Shown here: in pieces, positions 22,888 to 32,444 of the stretch
How positions within the stretch are numbered: position 1 is the first letter of the stretch
How the letters are laid out: every line of letters begins with the position of its first letter
Origin: Zingiber officinale
Lineage: Eukaryota; Streptophyta; Magnoliopsida; Zingiberales; Zingiberaceae
Direction: 5' to 3'
DNA length: 64,000 bases
NCBI RefSeq assembly: GCF_018446385.1
Contig: NC_056004.1
Location: forward strand, 33,936,492-34,000,491
Position numbers and translations under genes: made by a program
Notes under the pieces: generated by a model
What the model saw: only the letters and a program-made list of their open reading frames with translations
Told to the model about the DNA's origin: nothing
The model's database searches: none

Positions 22888-24510
22888 ATGGCCATGAAGG
22901 AGGGATTTAGCACCAACCGTCCACCTTACTTCGAAGGAGCAGATTTTCAATATTGGAAGGGCCGCATGGAGTACTACCTCAAAACCGACATAGCCATGTG
23001 GTTCTCAGTCAAGGAAGGTTTCACACCACCAAAGGATGAAGAAGGTAAGGAACTCGAGTCATCAAAGTGGTCTACCGAACAACTCCGCAAAGCACAAGCC
23101 GATGCCAAGGCTATGGTCACCTTGCAATGTGGAATCGCCAAGGACCAACTCGTCAAGGTAGGTCCGTTCTCAAGTGCAAGAGACCTATGGAACAAACTCA
23201 TCGAGCTCCAAGAGGGAACTCGGGATTCTCGGATTGCCAAGAGGGACCTATTCTTGAATCAGCTCCAAAATCTAACCATGAAGGACAATGAAACGGTGAG
23301 TGAACTTCATGGGAGATTCAAGGAGATCATCAATGGTCTCCACTCCGTGGATGAACGGGTAGAAAACCGTGACTTAGTAAGGTACGCTCTTAAATCTTTT
23401 CCTAGGAATGCCTTGTGGTCATCCATGGTAGATGCCTACAAGGTATCCAAGGATCTTTCCATTGTTAAACTAGATGAATTTTTCTGTGAGATGGAACTTC
23501 ATGAGCTTGCTAACAAAGGTCAAAAGAGAAGGGTATTGCTTTATTTGCAGGACCAAAGAGCAAGGATGGAAGAAGGAAGAAGGAAAAGAAGAAAGAAAAG
23601 GAGATTTCCTCATCCACCTCTTCTTCCGAATCCGATGATGAAAGTGGATCATCATCAAGCGAGATGGCGAACTTCGTAAGGAGGATTATGAGAAGAGGCC
23701 GAAGATACAAAGGAAAAGGTAAAACTAATGATCAAAATTTTGATAAATCTAATGTTACATGTTATGAGTGTAGCAAGAAAGGACACATTCGGAGCGAGTG
23801 TCCGAAACTAAAGAGGAAGGAGGAACGAGCCAAAAGGAAGGAGGAAAGAGCCAAGAAGAAGAAGGCCCTCAAGGCCACTTGGGATGAGTCCTCATCAAGC
23901 TCATCGGAGGAAGAAGAGAAGATGGAAAAGAGCACTCGGCAATTGGCACTCATGGCAAGGGAAGAGTCCGAATCCGAGAGTGATGACTCAAGCGCTTCAA
24001 CCACGACTTCATCATCTTCGGATGATGAAGAGGTAACCTTCTCATATAGAAAAGTGTTATAAAACTATCACTCACTTATCTACATTGCTTAAAAAGTCAA
24101 AAACAGAAAATAAATTGTTGAAAGAAGAAGTAAAACCTTAAGGACCCTTAGGGAAGATGAGGTCGATGACCTACATCTAGAAGTCCTTGAGGATGAGAAC
24201 AAGGCCTTAAAGGGTGAGGTTGAGAAACTCAAGAAAATGCTTGAGAAATTCTCAACTAGCTCTAAGACTCTAGACATGATTCTAAATGCCCAAAGGGCAG
24301 TTTACAACAAAGCCGGGTTAGGGTATCAACCCAAGGAGTCGAGTTTCATTTCTCTAATGTCTAGAACTCAAAATAGTAGATCACATGTTTCTAGAGTTCA
24401 TGGAACTAGGAAAGGTATGACCAAGGCATGGGTTCCTAGGTCTTTCGTTGTAGAAGCATTAGGTCCCAAGATTTGGGTACCTAAAACCTCTATTTTTCGT
24501 GTATTGTAGG
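22888..24510 (+). pseudogene. Sirevirus Gag, frameshifted
   Basis: It starts at ATG 22888, 43 bases after the primer site. Residues 1-215 or so are a UBN2-type copia capsid (PPYFEGADFQYWKGRMEYYL, then LWNKLIELQEG, then LNQLQNLTMKDNETVSELH). The frame shifts near 23530, inside an A-rich run. A Lys/Ser/Glu-rich stretch and a zinc knuckle CYECSKKGHIRSEC (23760-23801) follow in frame 23664-24062. A further frame change lies near 24140, followed by a coiled-coil-like Glu/Leu/Lys segment and a conserved block (GLGYQPKESSF, then KAWVPRSF) before the protease. Long Gag with a C-terminal coiled coil is usual in Sireviruses. The breaks may be mutations or sequencing indels. Confidence 0.8.
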
Positions 24511-25480
24511 CATTGGTCGAGGGGGAGCATCTATCAACTTGGTTTGTTGATAGTGGATGCTCCAAGCACATGACTGGGAACAAATCACTGTTTACTACCA
24601 TTCAAAACAAAAGTAGAGGTAATGTGTCTTTTGGTAATAATGGTAGCCTTAAGGTTGTAGGAATTGGAGACATTCATATATCCGAATGTCTTCATATCAA
24701 GAATGTCCTTCTAGTCAAGGGGATGACTTTTAATCTCCTAAGTGTCACCAATTGTGTGATACGGGTTACACAATTGAATTTCATTCAAGTCAATGTTTGG
24801 TTAAACACATTGACACACTTGACACAGTACTAGTAGGCACAAGGGTTGACAATATTTATCAAGTATCATTTAAAAGTGCTACTAATGCTTTGATTAAGTG
24901 TTTCATGTCGAAAGAAGAAGAGTCTTGGTTATGGCATAGAAGATTGGCACATGTAAACATGAAGAACATCCGGAAGTTGGCCAACCAAGGATTAGTGCGA
25001 GGCTTACCAAGCATCAAGTTCCACAAGACCAAACTATGTGATGCATGTCAAAAGGGTAAGCAAACAAAAGCTGTCCATAAAGGTAAAAGCAATGTAAGTA
25101 CATCTACGCTTTAGATTTATTGCACATGGACCTATTTGATTGCAGTAGTGTAATATCATTGAATGGAAGTAGATATTGTTTGGTAATCGTTGATGATTTT
25201 ACTAGATACACATGGACTTTCTTCTTGAAACATAAGGACCAAACTATAGATATTTTTATTTCCTTTTGTAGAAGAACTGAAAATGAAAAATCGACAACAA
25301 TTAAAACCATTAGAAGTGATCATGGTGGGGAATTTCAAAATCATAGGTTTTTAGAGTTTTGTCAAGAAAAGGGATATAGGCATGAGTTCTCTACTCTAAG
25401 GACCCCACAGCAAAATGGGGTTGTGGAGAGAAAGAACCGAGTCCTACAAGAGGCTGCACGAAGCATGCTTCATGAGTACC
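24511..25480 (+). pseudogene. Sirevirus protease and integrase core, frameshifted
   Basis: The protease active site WFVDSGCSKHMTG lies at about 24541-24579. A frameshift near 24755 breaks the protease end. The next frame carries the GAG-pre-integrase domain (WLWHRRLAHVNMKNIRKL, then CDACQKGKQ). After a stop near 25113 the integrase core runs in frame 25120-25494: Asp in MDLFDCSS, Asp in IRSDHGGEF and Glu in GVVERKNR, the DDE triad. The frame shifts again near 25485 into the long pol frame. The family enzyme joins element cDNA to the chromosome. Confidence 0.8.
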
Positions 25481-27619
25481 TACTTATGGGCTGAAGCTGT
25501 GAATACAGCTTGCTATGTGCAAAATCGAGTTTTAATACATAGGTTTTTAGGAAAGACTCCCCATGAACTTTGGTTTGGGAAACCGCCTACAATTAAACAT
25601 CTTAGGGTGTTTGGTTGTAAAGTGTTTATCTTAAACACCAAGGACCATCTTGGGAAGTTCACGGCTAAGGCTGATCAAGGGATACTGGTCGGGTACTCTC
25701 TTACCAGCAAAGCCTATCGAGTCTACAATGAGAGGACTAAATTGATTGAAGAGTCCTCAGACGTAGCATTTGAAGAAATTCCTAAATCAAATGATCAATC
25801 AAGGGATGTAGGAGAAATTCAATTCGAACTTAGAAATCTAAGTTTGAATGATCAAAACATTGGAAGAGTCGAAGTTGACTCTGAAGATGATGAGCAAAGG
25901 CAAGAAAGGGCTCAATCTGATCTCTTGCCTGTGCCGAGTGAGACCACTCATGAGGCACCGCCAACTCCAAGGCAATCTAGGATAGTCTCTAGTCATCCAC
26001 AAGACCAGATTGTGGGAGACATCCAACAAGGGGTTAGGACTAGATCATTCTTCATAAATGAGTCGAATGAGGTTGCTTTGATCTCAGAAATCGAACCTAA
26101 ACTAGTTGATGAGGCATTGCATGATCCTGATTGGGTCATAGCTATGCAAGATGAGTTAGGTCAATTTGAAAGAAGCCAAGTGTGGGACTTGGTTCCTAGA
26201 CCTAAGAAGACCACCATTATTGGAACTAAATGGGTCTTCAAAAATAAGTTAAACCAAAAGGGAGAGGTAGTAAGAAACAAGGCAAGACTAGTAGCCAAGG
26301 GCTATAGTCAAGTTGAAGGCCTCGATTATGATGAGACCTATGCTCCTGTGGCACGATTGGAGTCCATTCGTTCAATGCTAGCTTTTGCTGCACATAGAGG
26401 TTTCAAGCTCTATCAAATGGACGTTAAATCGGCCTTCTTAAATGGTTTCATTAAAGAAGAAGTCTACGTTGAACAACCACCGGGGTTTGTGAATACCGAA
26501 GCTCCAAACCACGTGTTCAAGCTCAAGAAAGCTCTTTATGGGCTAAAACAAGCACCTCGAGCTTGGTACGAAAGGTTGTCGACTTATCTATTAGAAAAGG
26601 GTTTTGTAAGGGGTCAAATAGACCCAACACTATTTCTTCATCGAGATGGTGAAAATATTTTTGTAGCCCAAGTATATGTCGATGACATAATTTGTGGCTC
26701 AAATAACAAGGGCTATTTAAATGAATTTATCACTCACATGGAAAGTGAGTTTGAAATGAGTCTTGTGGGAGAATTGACATTCTTCCTTGGACTAGAAATC
26801 AAACAAACTAGAGATGGCATTTATGTCCATCAAGCAAAATACACTCAAGAGATGCTTAAGAAATTCAAAATGAGTGATTCTAAGGAAGTATCCACTCCTA
26901 TGGCGACGAGCACTCGTCTTGACAATGATGAGAGTGGAAAATCAGTTGATCTAACGCAATATAGAAGCATGATCGGTAGTCTTCTATATCTCACAGCTAG
27001 TCGACCGGACATACTCTTTGCTGTGGGCATGTGCGCTAGGTATCAAGTCTGTGCCAAGGAATCTCACTTAATTGCAGTTAAGAGAATTCTGAGATACCTT
27101 AAAGGCACAATTAGAGTAGGTCTTTGGTACCCTCGTACTGAATCATTTGACTTGATAGGTTATACCGACTCCGATTATGCTGGGTGCAAATTGGATCGGA
27201 AAAGTACGAGTGGGGGTTGCCAATTTTTAGGTTCATGTTTAGTTAGTTGGTCAAGTCGGAAGCAACATTGTGTTGCTCTCTCCACGACCGAGGCTGAATA
27301 TATTGCCATGGGAGAGAGTGTATCACAGTTGTTGTGGATGATACACACCCTAGAGGATTATGGACTCTCTTATAAGGGTGTACAAGTGCTATGCGACAAC
27401 ATTAGCACAATCAACCTAACTAAAAATCCAGTCCATCATTCGAGGACCAAACACATTGAAGTGCGTCATCACTTCATAAGAGATCACGTAGCTAGGGGAG
27501 ACATTGTGCTCACATATGTGGAGTCAAAGTCAAACCTAGCCGACATTTTCACCAAACCCCTTCCGGAAAATGAATTTAGTCATTTAAGGAGGGAGTTGGG
27601 AATGTGTTTGGCTCCTTAG
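25481..27619 (+). CDS. Sirevirus integrase C-terminus, reverse transcriptase and RNase H (long open frame)
   Basis: An open frame (25415-27619, 734 codons; real sequence from about 25481) encodes the integrase C-terminal region ([14 protein letters not shown], then [10 protein letters not shown]). It continues into a full copia RT from about residue 250 ([20 protein letters not shown], then [10 protein letters not shown], then [14 protein letters not shown]), with catalytic YVDD at about residue 421. RNase H has Asp in YTDSDYAG (about 583), Glu in STTEAEYIA (about 625) and Asp in LCDN (about 659). It ends [10 protein letters not shown] and stops at 27617-27619. RT and RNase H look undamaged. 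It lacks an intact upstream polyprotein, so independent expression is unlikely. Confidence 0.88.
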   Translation, partial: YLWAEAVNTACYVQNRVLIHRFLGKTPHELWFGKPPTIKHLRVFGCKVFILNTKDHLGKFTAKADQGILVGYSLTSKAYRVYNERTKLIEESSDVAFEEIPKSNDQSRDVGEIQFELRNLSLNDQNIGRVEVDSEDDEQRQERAQSDLLPVPSETTHEAPPTPRQSRIVSSHPQDQIVGDIQQGVRTRSFFINESNEVALISEIEPKLVDEALHDPDWVIAMQDELGQFERSQVWDLVPRPKKTTIIGTKWVFKNKLNQKGEVVRNKARLVAKGYSQVEGLDYDETYAPVARLESIRSMLAFAAHRGFKLYQMDVKSAFLNGFIKEEVYVEQPPGFVNTEAPNHVFKLKKALYGLKQAPRAWYERLSTYLLEKGFVRGQIDPTLFLHRDGENIFVAQVYVDDIICGSNNKGYLNEFITHMESEFEMSLVGELTFFLGLEIKQTRDGIYVHQAKYTQEMLKKFKMSDSKEVSTPMATSTRLDNDESGKSVDLTQYRSMIGSLLYLTASRPDILFAVGMCARYQVCAKESHLIAVKRILRYLKGTIRVGLWYPRTESFDLIGYTDSDYAGCKLDRKSTSGGCQFLGSCLVSWSSRKQHCVALSTTEAEYIAMGESVSQLLWMIHTLEDYGLSYKGVQVLCDNISTINLTKNPVHHSRTKHIEVRHHFIRDHVARGDIVLTYVESKSNLADIFTKPLPENEFSHLRRELGMCLAP

Positions 27620-28893
27620 GTCATTAGAACTTCACCATGATCAATAAGGACTATTAAAATGACAAGAGTAATTGGGAAACTGATTTGGGCAATTTGGGGA
27701 CATCTCACACAAACGATAAGGTTTAACAAAATATTTTTGTTTGCTAGAAATGGGGTGAGATGCTAGGATCAACCTAATTATTCAAAATGTATCATGCATC
27801 CCTTGAATAATTAGGTTGAGGAGACATTAATTGAGTATGGGGAAGGCCATTACATAATTCATGTGTATTTGGCTCCTAGATCTTACTCATATATTCCAAC
27901 CAAGGAATCTTGGTTGGACTTTTGCCTAGAAATTTTTCTAATCATGGTTGATGGTTGATGGTTGATGTGTTGATTGGTATTGTTGTTTGGTTCATGTCAT
28001 GACTTTTGATTGATAAAACGATAGGTTATTAAAGGAAATAATAATAAATTAGATATATATTTTGACAAACTTGAAACTAAACATAACAAGAATCAGGAAA
28101 CATAAAGGAATTTCAGCTTTCATGCCTTGATTGCAAATTAGGACAAGTTGTCTATTTTGACAAACTTGAAACTTGTCTGAAATCTCAGTGTTTGTAGTCG
28201 AATTTGAAAGTCTCAAATTATAAACAAATTCACACCATAAGAGCCCATCGTTAGGACATAGTTATGCTTGTAGATTCTCAGGGTTCTAGATATTGATTTT
28301 GAAAGTTTTACTGGAGAAACATATCTAAGGATTTTGGTTACTGAAATCACTGAAAATTTCAGTATCAGACACTGATCGGGCTACAGCCCGATCAGGAGAA
28401 TATGGATCGGTCGACAGACCGATCCAAACTTCAATCTTCATCTGATCGGTCCAGGACCGATCAACGTTATTTTCTCCCGATCGTCGGGACCATCTGATAA
28501 TTGATTCATGAGGCTTCCGATCGGTCCATAGACCGATCGGTGGTTCCATTGGTTAAGGCCGTAACTTAGGGGCTTATCGCTGATCTCGATCGGTCACGAC
28601 CGATCAGAGTTCCTGATCGACGGTGACCGATCGGGCTTGAATGCTACTCGATCATCTTCGATCGGTCCACGCATCGTCAGAGGTTCCCCGATCGGTCCGG
28701 TGACCGATCGGGCCTTCCGATCGGACAACCGTCCGATCATTTCTTCACTACACCCATCTTAACCCTTAAAACCTCCCGATCCCCTCTTTCCCTCATTCAC
28801 GCGAACCCTAGCCGACTCTTCCCACCAGCCCACCCTTTCTCTTCTCCTTGCACGCCGAAGCTCCAGCCCTCGGAAGCCCTAGCCGAGAGTTCC
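27620..28893 (+). other. Sirevirus pol-env spacer with palindrome cluster
   Basis: Noncoding sequence of about 1.27 kb. 28370-28740 holds about nine palindromic or near-palindromic copies of the GATCGGTC-N-GACCGATC type found in the LTRs, several decayed. The last 150 bases are C/T-rich, as in a 5' untranslated leader, and end at the proposed ATG of the env-like gene. Confidence 0.6.
28370..28740 (+). repeat. Second palindrome cluster, internal to the Sirevirus
   Basis: It includes GATCGGTCGACAGACCGATC at 28404-28423, GATCGGTCCATAGACCGATC near 28520 and shorter-centred forms such as GATCGGTCACGACCGATC. The cores equal those of the LTR arrays at 21631-21944 and 31109-31530. It lies directly upstream of the env-like gene. 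Confidence 0.8.
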
Positions 28894-30316
28894 ATGGCTC
28901 CAAGGTAACTCCTACCTCTATAGAACTTGGCATTGTGTTTTCATTTCTCATCTTCGTTGTTATGTTTGTCTCGGTTCTTATTTGTTGGTGGCTCACTCAT
29001 TGCCCCATTTTACCACATTGTATCCCCTTAGGAAGAAACCCACTAGTGGTGAGGGTACCTCTAAGGAACCAACCGAGAAATCCAAATCCAAGTCCAAAGC
29101 TCCTGCTACCTCCCGACCTCAACCAGCTAGTTCGGGGAGATTCCCCAACCAAAAATTTGAAAAATCATTTAAGGAGAGGACTTTCAAATTACTCCCTTGT
29201 CAATCTGTTGATAAGAAGTTCATGCAGGAATCTTGTCCCTCTATTTTAGAAACCATTGCCTACTACAAGCTCGATTCGTTGGTTTTTCTAGAAAGGGACA
29301 TCAACTTTGATCTAGTATCTGAATTCTATAACAACCTTCATCAGACTCCTGATGGTAGTTATAGGACAAGAGTGGCTAAGCAAAACGTTGATCTCAACAT
29401 AATTGACTTCTTTGGGTATTTAGGTTGTCGTTTGTGTTCGGGGACGGTGTTCTCCATCTATCCTGTTTTGCCTGAACCCATACCTCATCCTCTTAATGTC
29501 TCTTCTGACTCAATCTATGAGTACTTTTTTGGTCATCCGAGACTGGATGGTTTAGATGAGTTAGATGACGACTTTCCTACATTTGCAGCCCTTAGACTCT
29601 CTGCTCCTGACTACATCCTTTTCAAAGTTGTCACACAATGTCTTCTACCTATCACCTCTAAACCGTTGGCAGAAATTCGACCATATCACTGTCTGATGCT
29701 TTATGGGTTACGTCGACGTCTAGATTTTGATATTATGTCGAGTGTCTATATGTCTATCATATCCCATAGTGAACCGAGCGGCGACAACATCTATATGCCT
29801 TTTGGGCATATAATTACTGATTGGCTCGAGTCCATGGGTATTGACGTCTCTAGGGGGAGGATAGTGAAGATGGTCAGGCAGGATTGTCGACTTGGGAAAC
29901 GTGCGTTTTCCAAGTCCGGAATCCTAAGTCAGGATGGGCCGGTTAGGTGGAAGGATGGGAGGGCACTGGGTGAGCTACCACTTCCACGACAGGTTGCTCG
30001 TCCTCCTGCTGCTGCATATGGCGAGGAGGATCCAGATCTGCGCTGGCAGATCGCTGAGCTGGAGAGCCGGTTTGACCGCCACGAGGAGATGGTGGCTGCA
30101 GAGTTCGATGGCCTGCGCCTCCAGATTGATCAGCGCTTCGATACTCTACAGAGACAGCAGTTGGCGACACATCAGGCATTTCTAGGATGGATGGCCGGCC
30201 ATCCACCTCCTCAGCACTCCGCGGGCGAGCTACCCTCAGGCAGCAGCATGCCTCTTCAGGATTCCACTCTTCCAGCTGATGCTGCAGATGATCCTCTTGA
30301 TGAGGATGTTGGCTGA
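28894..30316 (+). CDS. Sirevirus env-like third ORF, probably spliced
   Basis: A long frame open to TGA at 30314-30316 encodes a protein with an N-terminal Lys/Pro/Ser-rich stretch. A central region follows (FKERTFKLLPCQSVDKKF, then a VSEFYNNL segment) resembling the plant retrotransposon env-like/putative transposon domain. A charged heptad-like coiled coil comes near the C-terminus (RWQIAELESRFDRHEEM) and the tail is acidic. I propose exon 1 at 28894-28904 (ATG in good context), an intron at 28905-29031 (GTAACT to CCCTTAG) and exon 2 at 29032-30316, giving 431 codons in frame. Without splicing the ATG meets a stop after four codons. An alternative start is ATG 28982 inside the intron. No membrane segment is evident. 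Its function is unknown. Confidence 0.75.
28905..29031 (+). other. Predicted 127-bp intron in the env-like gene
   Basis: The donor is AAG|GTAACT and the acceptor is CCCCTTAG|GAAG, after a T-rich tract. Removing it keeps phase (codon 4 is completed across the junction) and replaces an immediate stop with a basic N-terminus. This is a prediction from sequence only. Confidence 0.6.
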
Positions 30317-30751
30317 CATTCTCTATGTTTTGATTGTTTTGTTGATACTATGTCTTTGATACATTTATCTGAACTGGATGTTAGCTGTGTTTCTTATATT
30401 CATGCTATTTATGATGCTTCACTATTCATGATACACTTATGATGTTTCATATGCCATTGTTTTTCATATACCGTGTTTTTTTTGTGGATTAAGATTGGGG
30501 CGTTATTGGTTAAAAGGGGGAGGTGCTTGTCAGTCTTATTCATTATTTTACACCTTTTCGGTGTTTGACAAAGGGGGAGAAAATAATTAAGTTTAGAGAC
30601 GATTTGACCTCTTTGAATCAATAAAAAAAAGAGAAAGTAACTGAGTTATATCCATCTTAGGGGGAGATCTTAATTTCCCTGAAATTATGGATATGAGAAT
30701 TTTTCTGATCTAAACTTAAATTGTGTTGTCAAACAACAAAAAGGGGGAGAT
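30317..30751 (+). promoter_or_regulatory. Sirevirus 3' region with multiple polypurine tracts
   Basis: Four tracts sharing GGGGGAG or AGGGGGAGA occur at about 30512-30523, 30571-30584, 30659-30667 and 30738-30750. The last abuts the 3' LTR. Serial polypurine tracts are a known Sirevirus trait. No gene is seen here. Confidence 0.85.
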
Positions 30752-32439
30752 TGTTGATACAGTCTGACCTGGATGTTGTTTTGATGTTGACACTGATTTA
30801 AGTTTGAATCAGATATTAAATTAACTCAGACTAATTACTAATCAAGGTTGACTTGGTTAACCTGATTGACCTGATTGGGAAAAGTCTAAGCGAGGAGCTT
30901 GGCACGGGAAAGTCCTCGTGAGTGAAGCTAGGCGGTGGGAAAGTCCTAACTGGGATGTCATTTGGAAAGTCCCGTGAGTGAAACCAGCAATTGGGAAGTC
31001 CAAGTGTGGAAGCTTGGCATGTATGGTCGGAGAGGGTTCGGTAGCACGCTCTCTGGACCGTCAGGGTGAGGACAGCAAGCTTGGAAGCTTGACTCGAGAC
31101 TCATAGCTTTGGATCGGTCTGCAGACCGATCCAGTGGCACAATGGCACGGCTGATCGGTCTGCAGATCGATCCAGTTTCCTGATCGGTCCGGGGACCGAT
31201 CAGGCAACACTCAGTAGCACATCGGTCCGGGACCGATCGATAACACCGAGCACATCGAGTGTATCGATCGTCCGGGACCGATCAGATAACACTCGCAGCA
31301 CATCGGTGGATACCGATCGGTCCGGGATCGGATGATCCTCGTAGCTCGAGTGGATACCGATCGGTCTTACGGACCGATCCAGCTGAGTCCTGATCGGTCC
31401 CCGACCGATCAGGCTTCGTTCGCGTGAAGGGGTGGATCGGTCTTGGGACCGATCAGACAAGCACCTGATCGGTCCCCAGACCGATCAGTGACGATAAATA
31501 GAAGCGTGGATCGGTCTGCTGACCGATCCACAGTATGGCTTGTTTTGCATGCGCTTTCTCTTATTGTTTCTGATTCGCAATTGCTTTTACCTATTTCGTT
31601 TCTAACCATCTGCTGCAAGTTTTCTCGAAGTTTCAGGTTACAGATTACGATGTTGGGTGAATTCAAATTAAGGATCATTAGTAGAAGGCAACAAAAGGCT
31701 TTTGCTGTGTCTCGCTGCGGACAAACCAGTTTTGGTAGCAACGTCTCGTTTGCGATCTGCTGGCAGCCGTTTGGTCGAAATCAGCTTGACTTGTGCTGAT
31801 AGGTTCAAGCTCAGAGGTACCAGTGGAAACGAGGATGCCATTGGTGGGAGCTGAGACAATCAGACAAGGAAGAAGTGTGATTGGCGACGTCGTGGACGGT
31901 TGCAGGGATTTGCAGGGATTTGCTGCAGGTTTGGCAGAGATCCGTTACAGAGCAGAGAGGCATATGAAGGTGGAGAGGAGAGGCTCTCGGAACAATGCTT
32001 TTTGTGCTCTTGCTGTGAAAAACACTGTGGAGAAAAACTCTCTGGAAGATTGAAGCAGTGCGCTTGTTCTTCGCTGATTGTGGCTGTGAGCTTCCTTTGA
32101 TCATTTCACTTGAGCCACTACTGTAAGTCTTGTGCTTAATTTCTTACTGCTGTTAAAGACTTTGTGGAGAGGTTACTCCACCGAGAAGGAGAATCCTTTA
32201 GCCGGATAGCTTCCGGGGTGTGATCTACCGAAAGATCAAGAGGATTCGTCCACCTTACGGACACGCCGAGGAGTAGGGGCAAGTTATCCCCGAACCTCGT
32301 AAATCTCTGAGTTAGTGTGCTGTGTTTTCTTGTTTTAGTTTTCTAATTCCGCTGTGCTAACAAAGTTCTTGAAGAAATTGTTGTTTAGTGTTTTTCAAAG
32401 AGGCTATTCACCCCCCTCTAGCCATCTAAGGTCCCAACA
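30752..32439 (+). repeat. Sirevirus 3' LTR
   Basis: It starts TGTTGATACAG and ends GGTCCCAACA. It is 122 bp longer than the 5' LTR. The difference lies mainly in a longer, partly degenerate palindrome array (about 31109-31530), a 20-base indel near 31732 and a 10-base tandem duplication near 31908. Elsewhere only scattered base changes are visible. Confidence 0.9.
31109..31530 (+). repeat. Palindrome array in the Sirevirus 3' LTR
   Basis: A dozen or more GATCGGTC/GACCGATC inverted pairs, several with short or damaged centres (for example GGTCCGGGACCGATC). It is expanded and rearranged relative to the eight-copy array of the 5' LTR. Confidence 0.8.
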
Positions 32440-32444
32440 GGGAA

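Larger units (their letters stand above)
21265..32439 (+). mobile_element. Sirevirus (SIRE/Maximus-type Ty1-copia) with env-like ORF
   Basis: An 11,175-bp element flanked by GGGAA (21260-21264 and 32440-32444). It has LTRs of 1566 and 1688 bp, an initiator-Met primer site, gag-pol (22888-27619), an env-like ORF and a series of polypurine tracts with GGGGGAG cores. The repeated polypurine tracts, the palindrome-rich LTRs and the third ORF are Sirevirus hallmarks. The LTRs look nearly identical by eye outside the palindrome array, so it is among the youngest insertions here. Gag and the protease-integrase region carry frameshifts. Confidence 0.9.
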
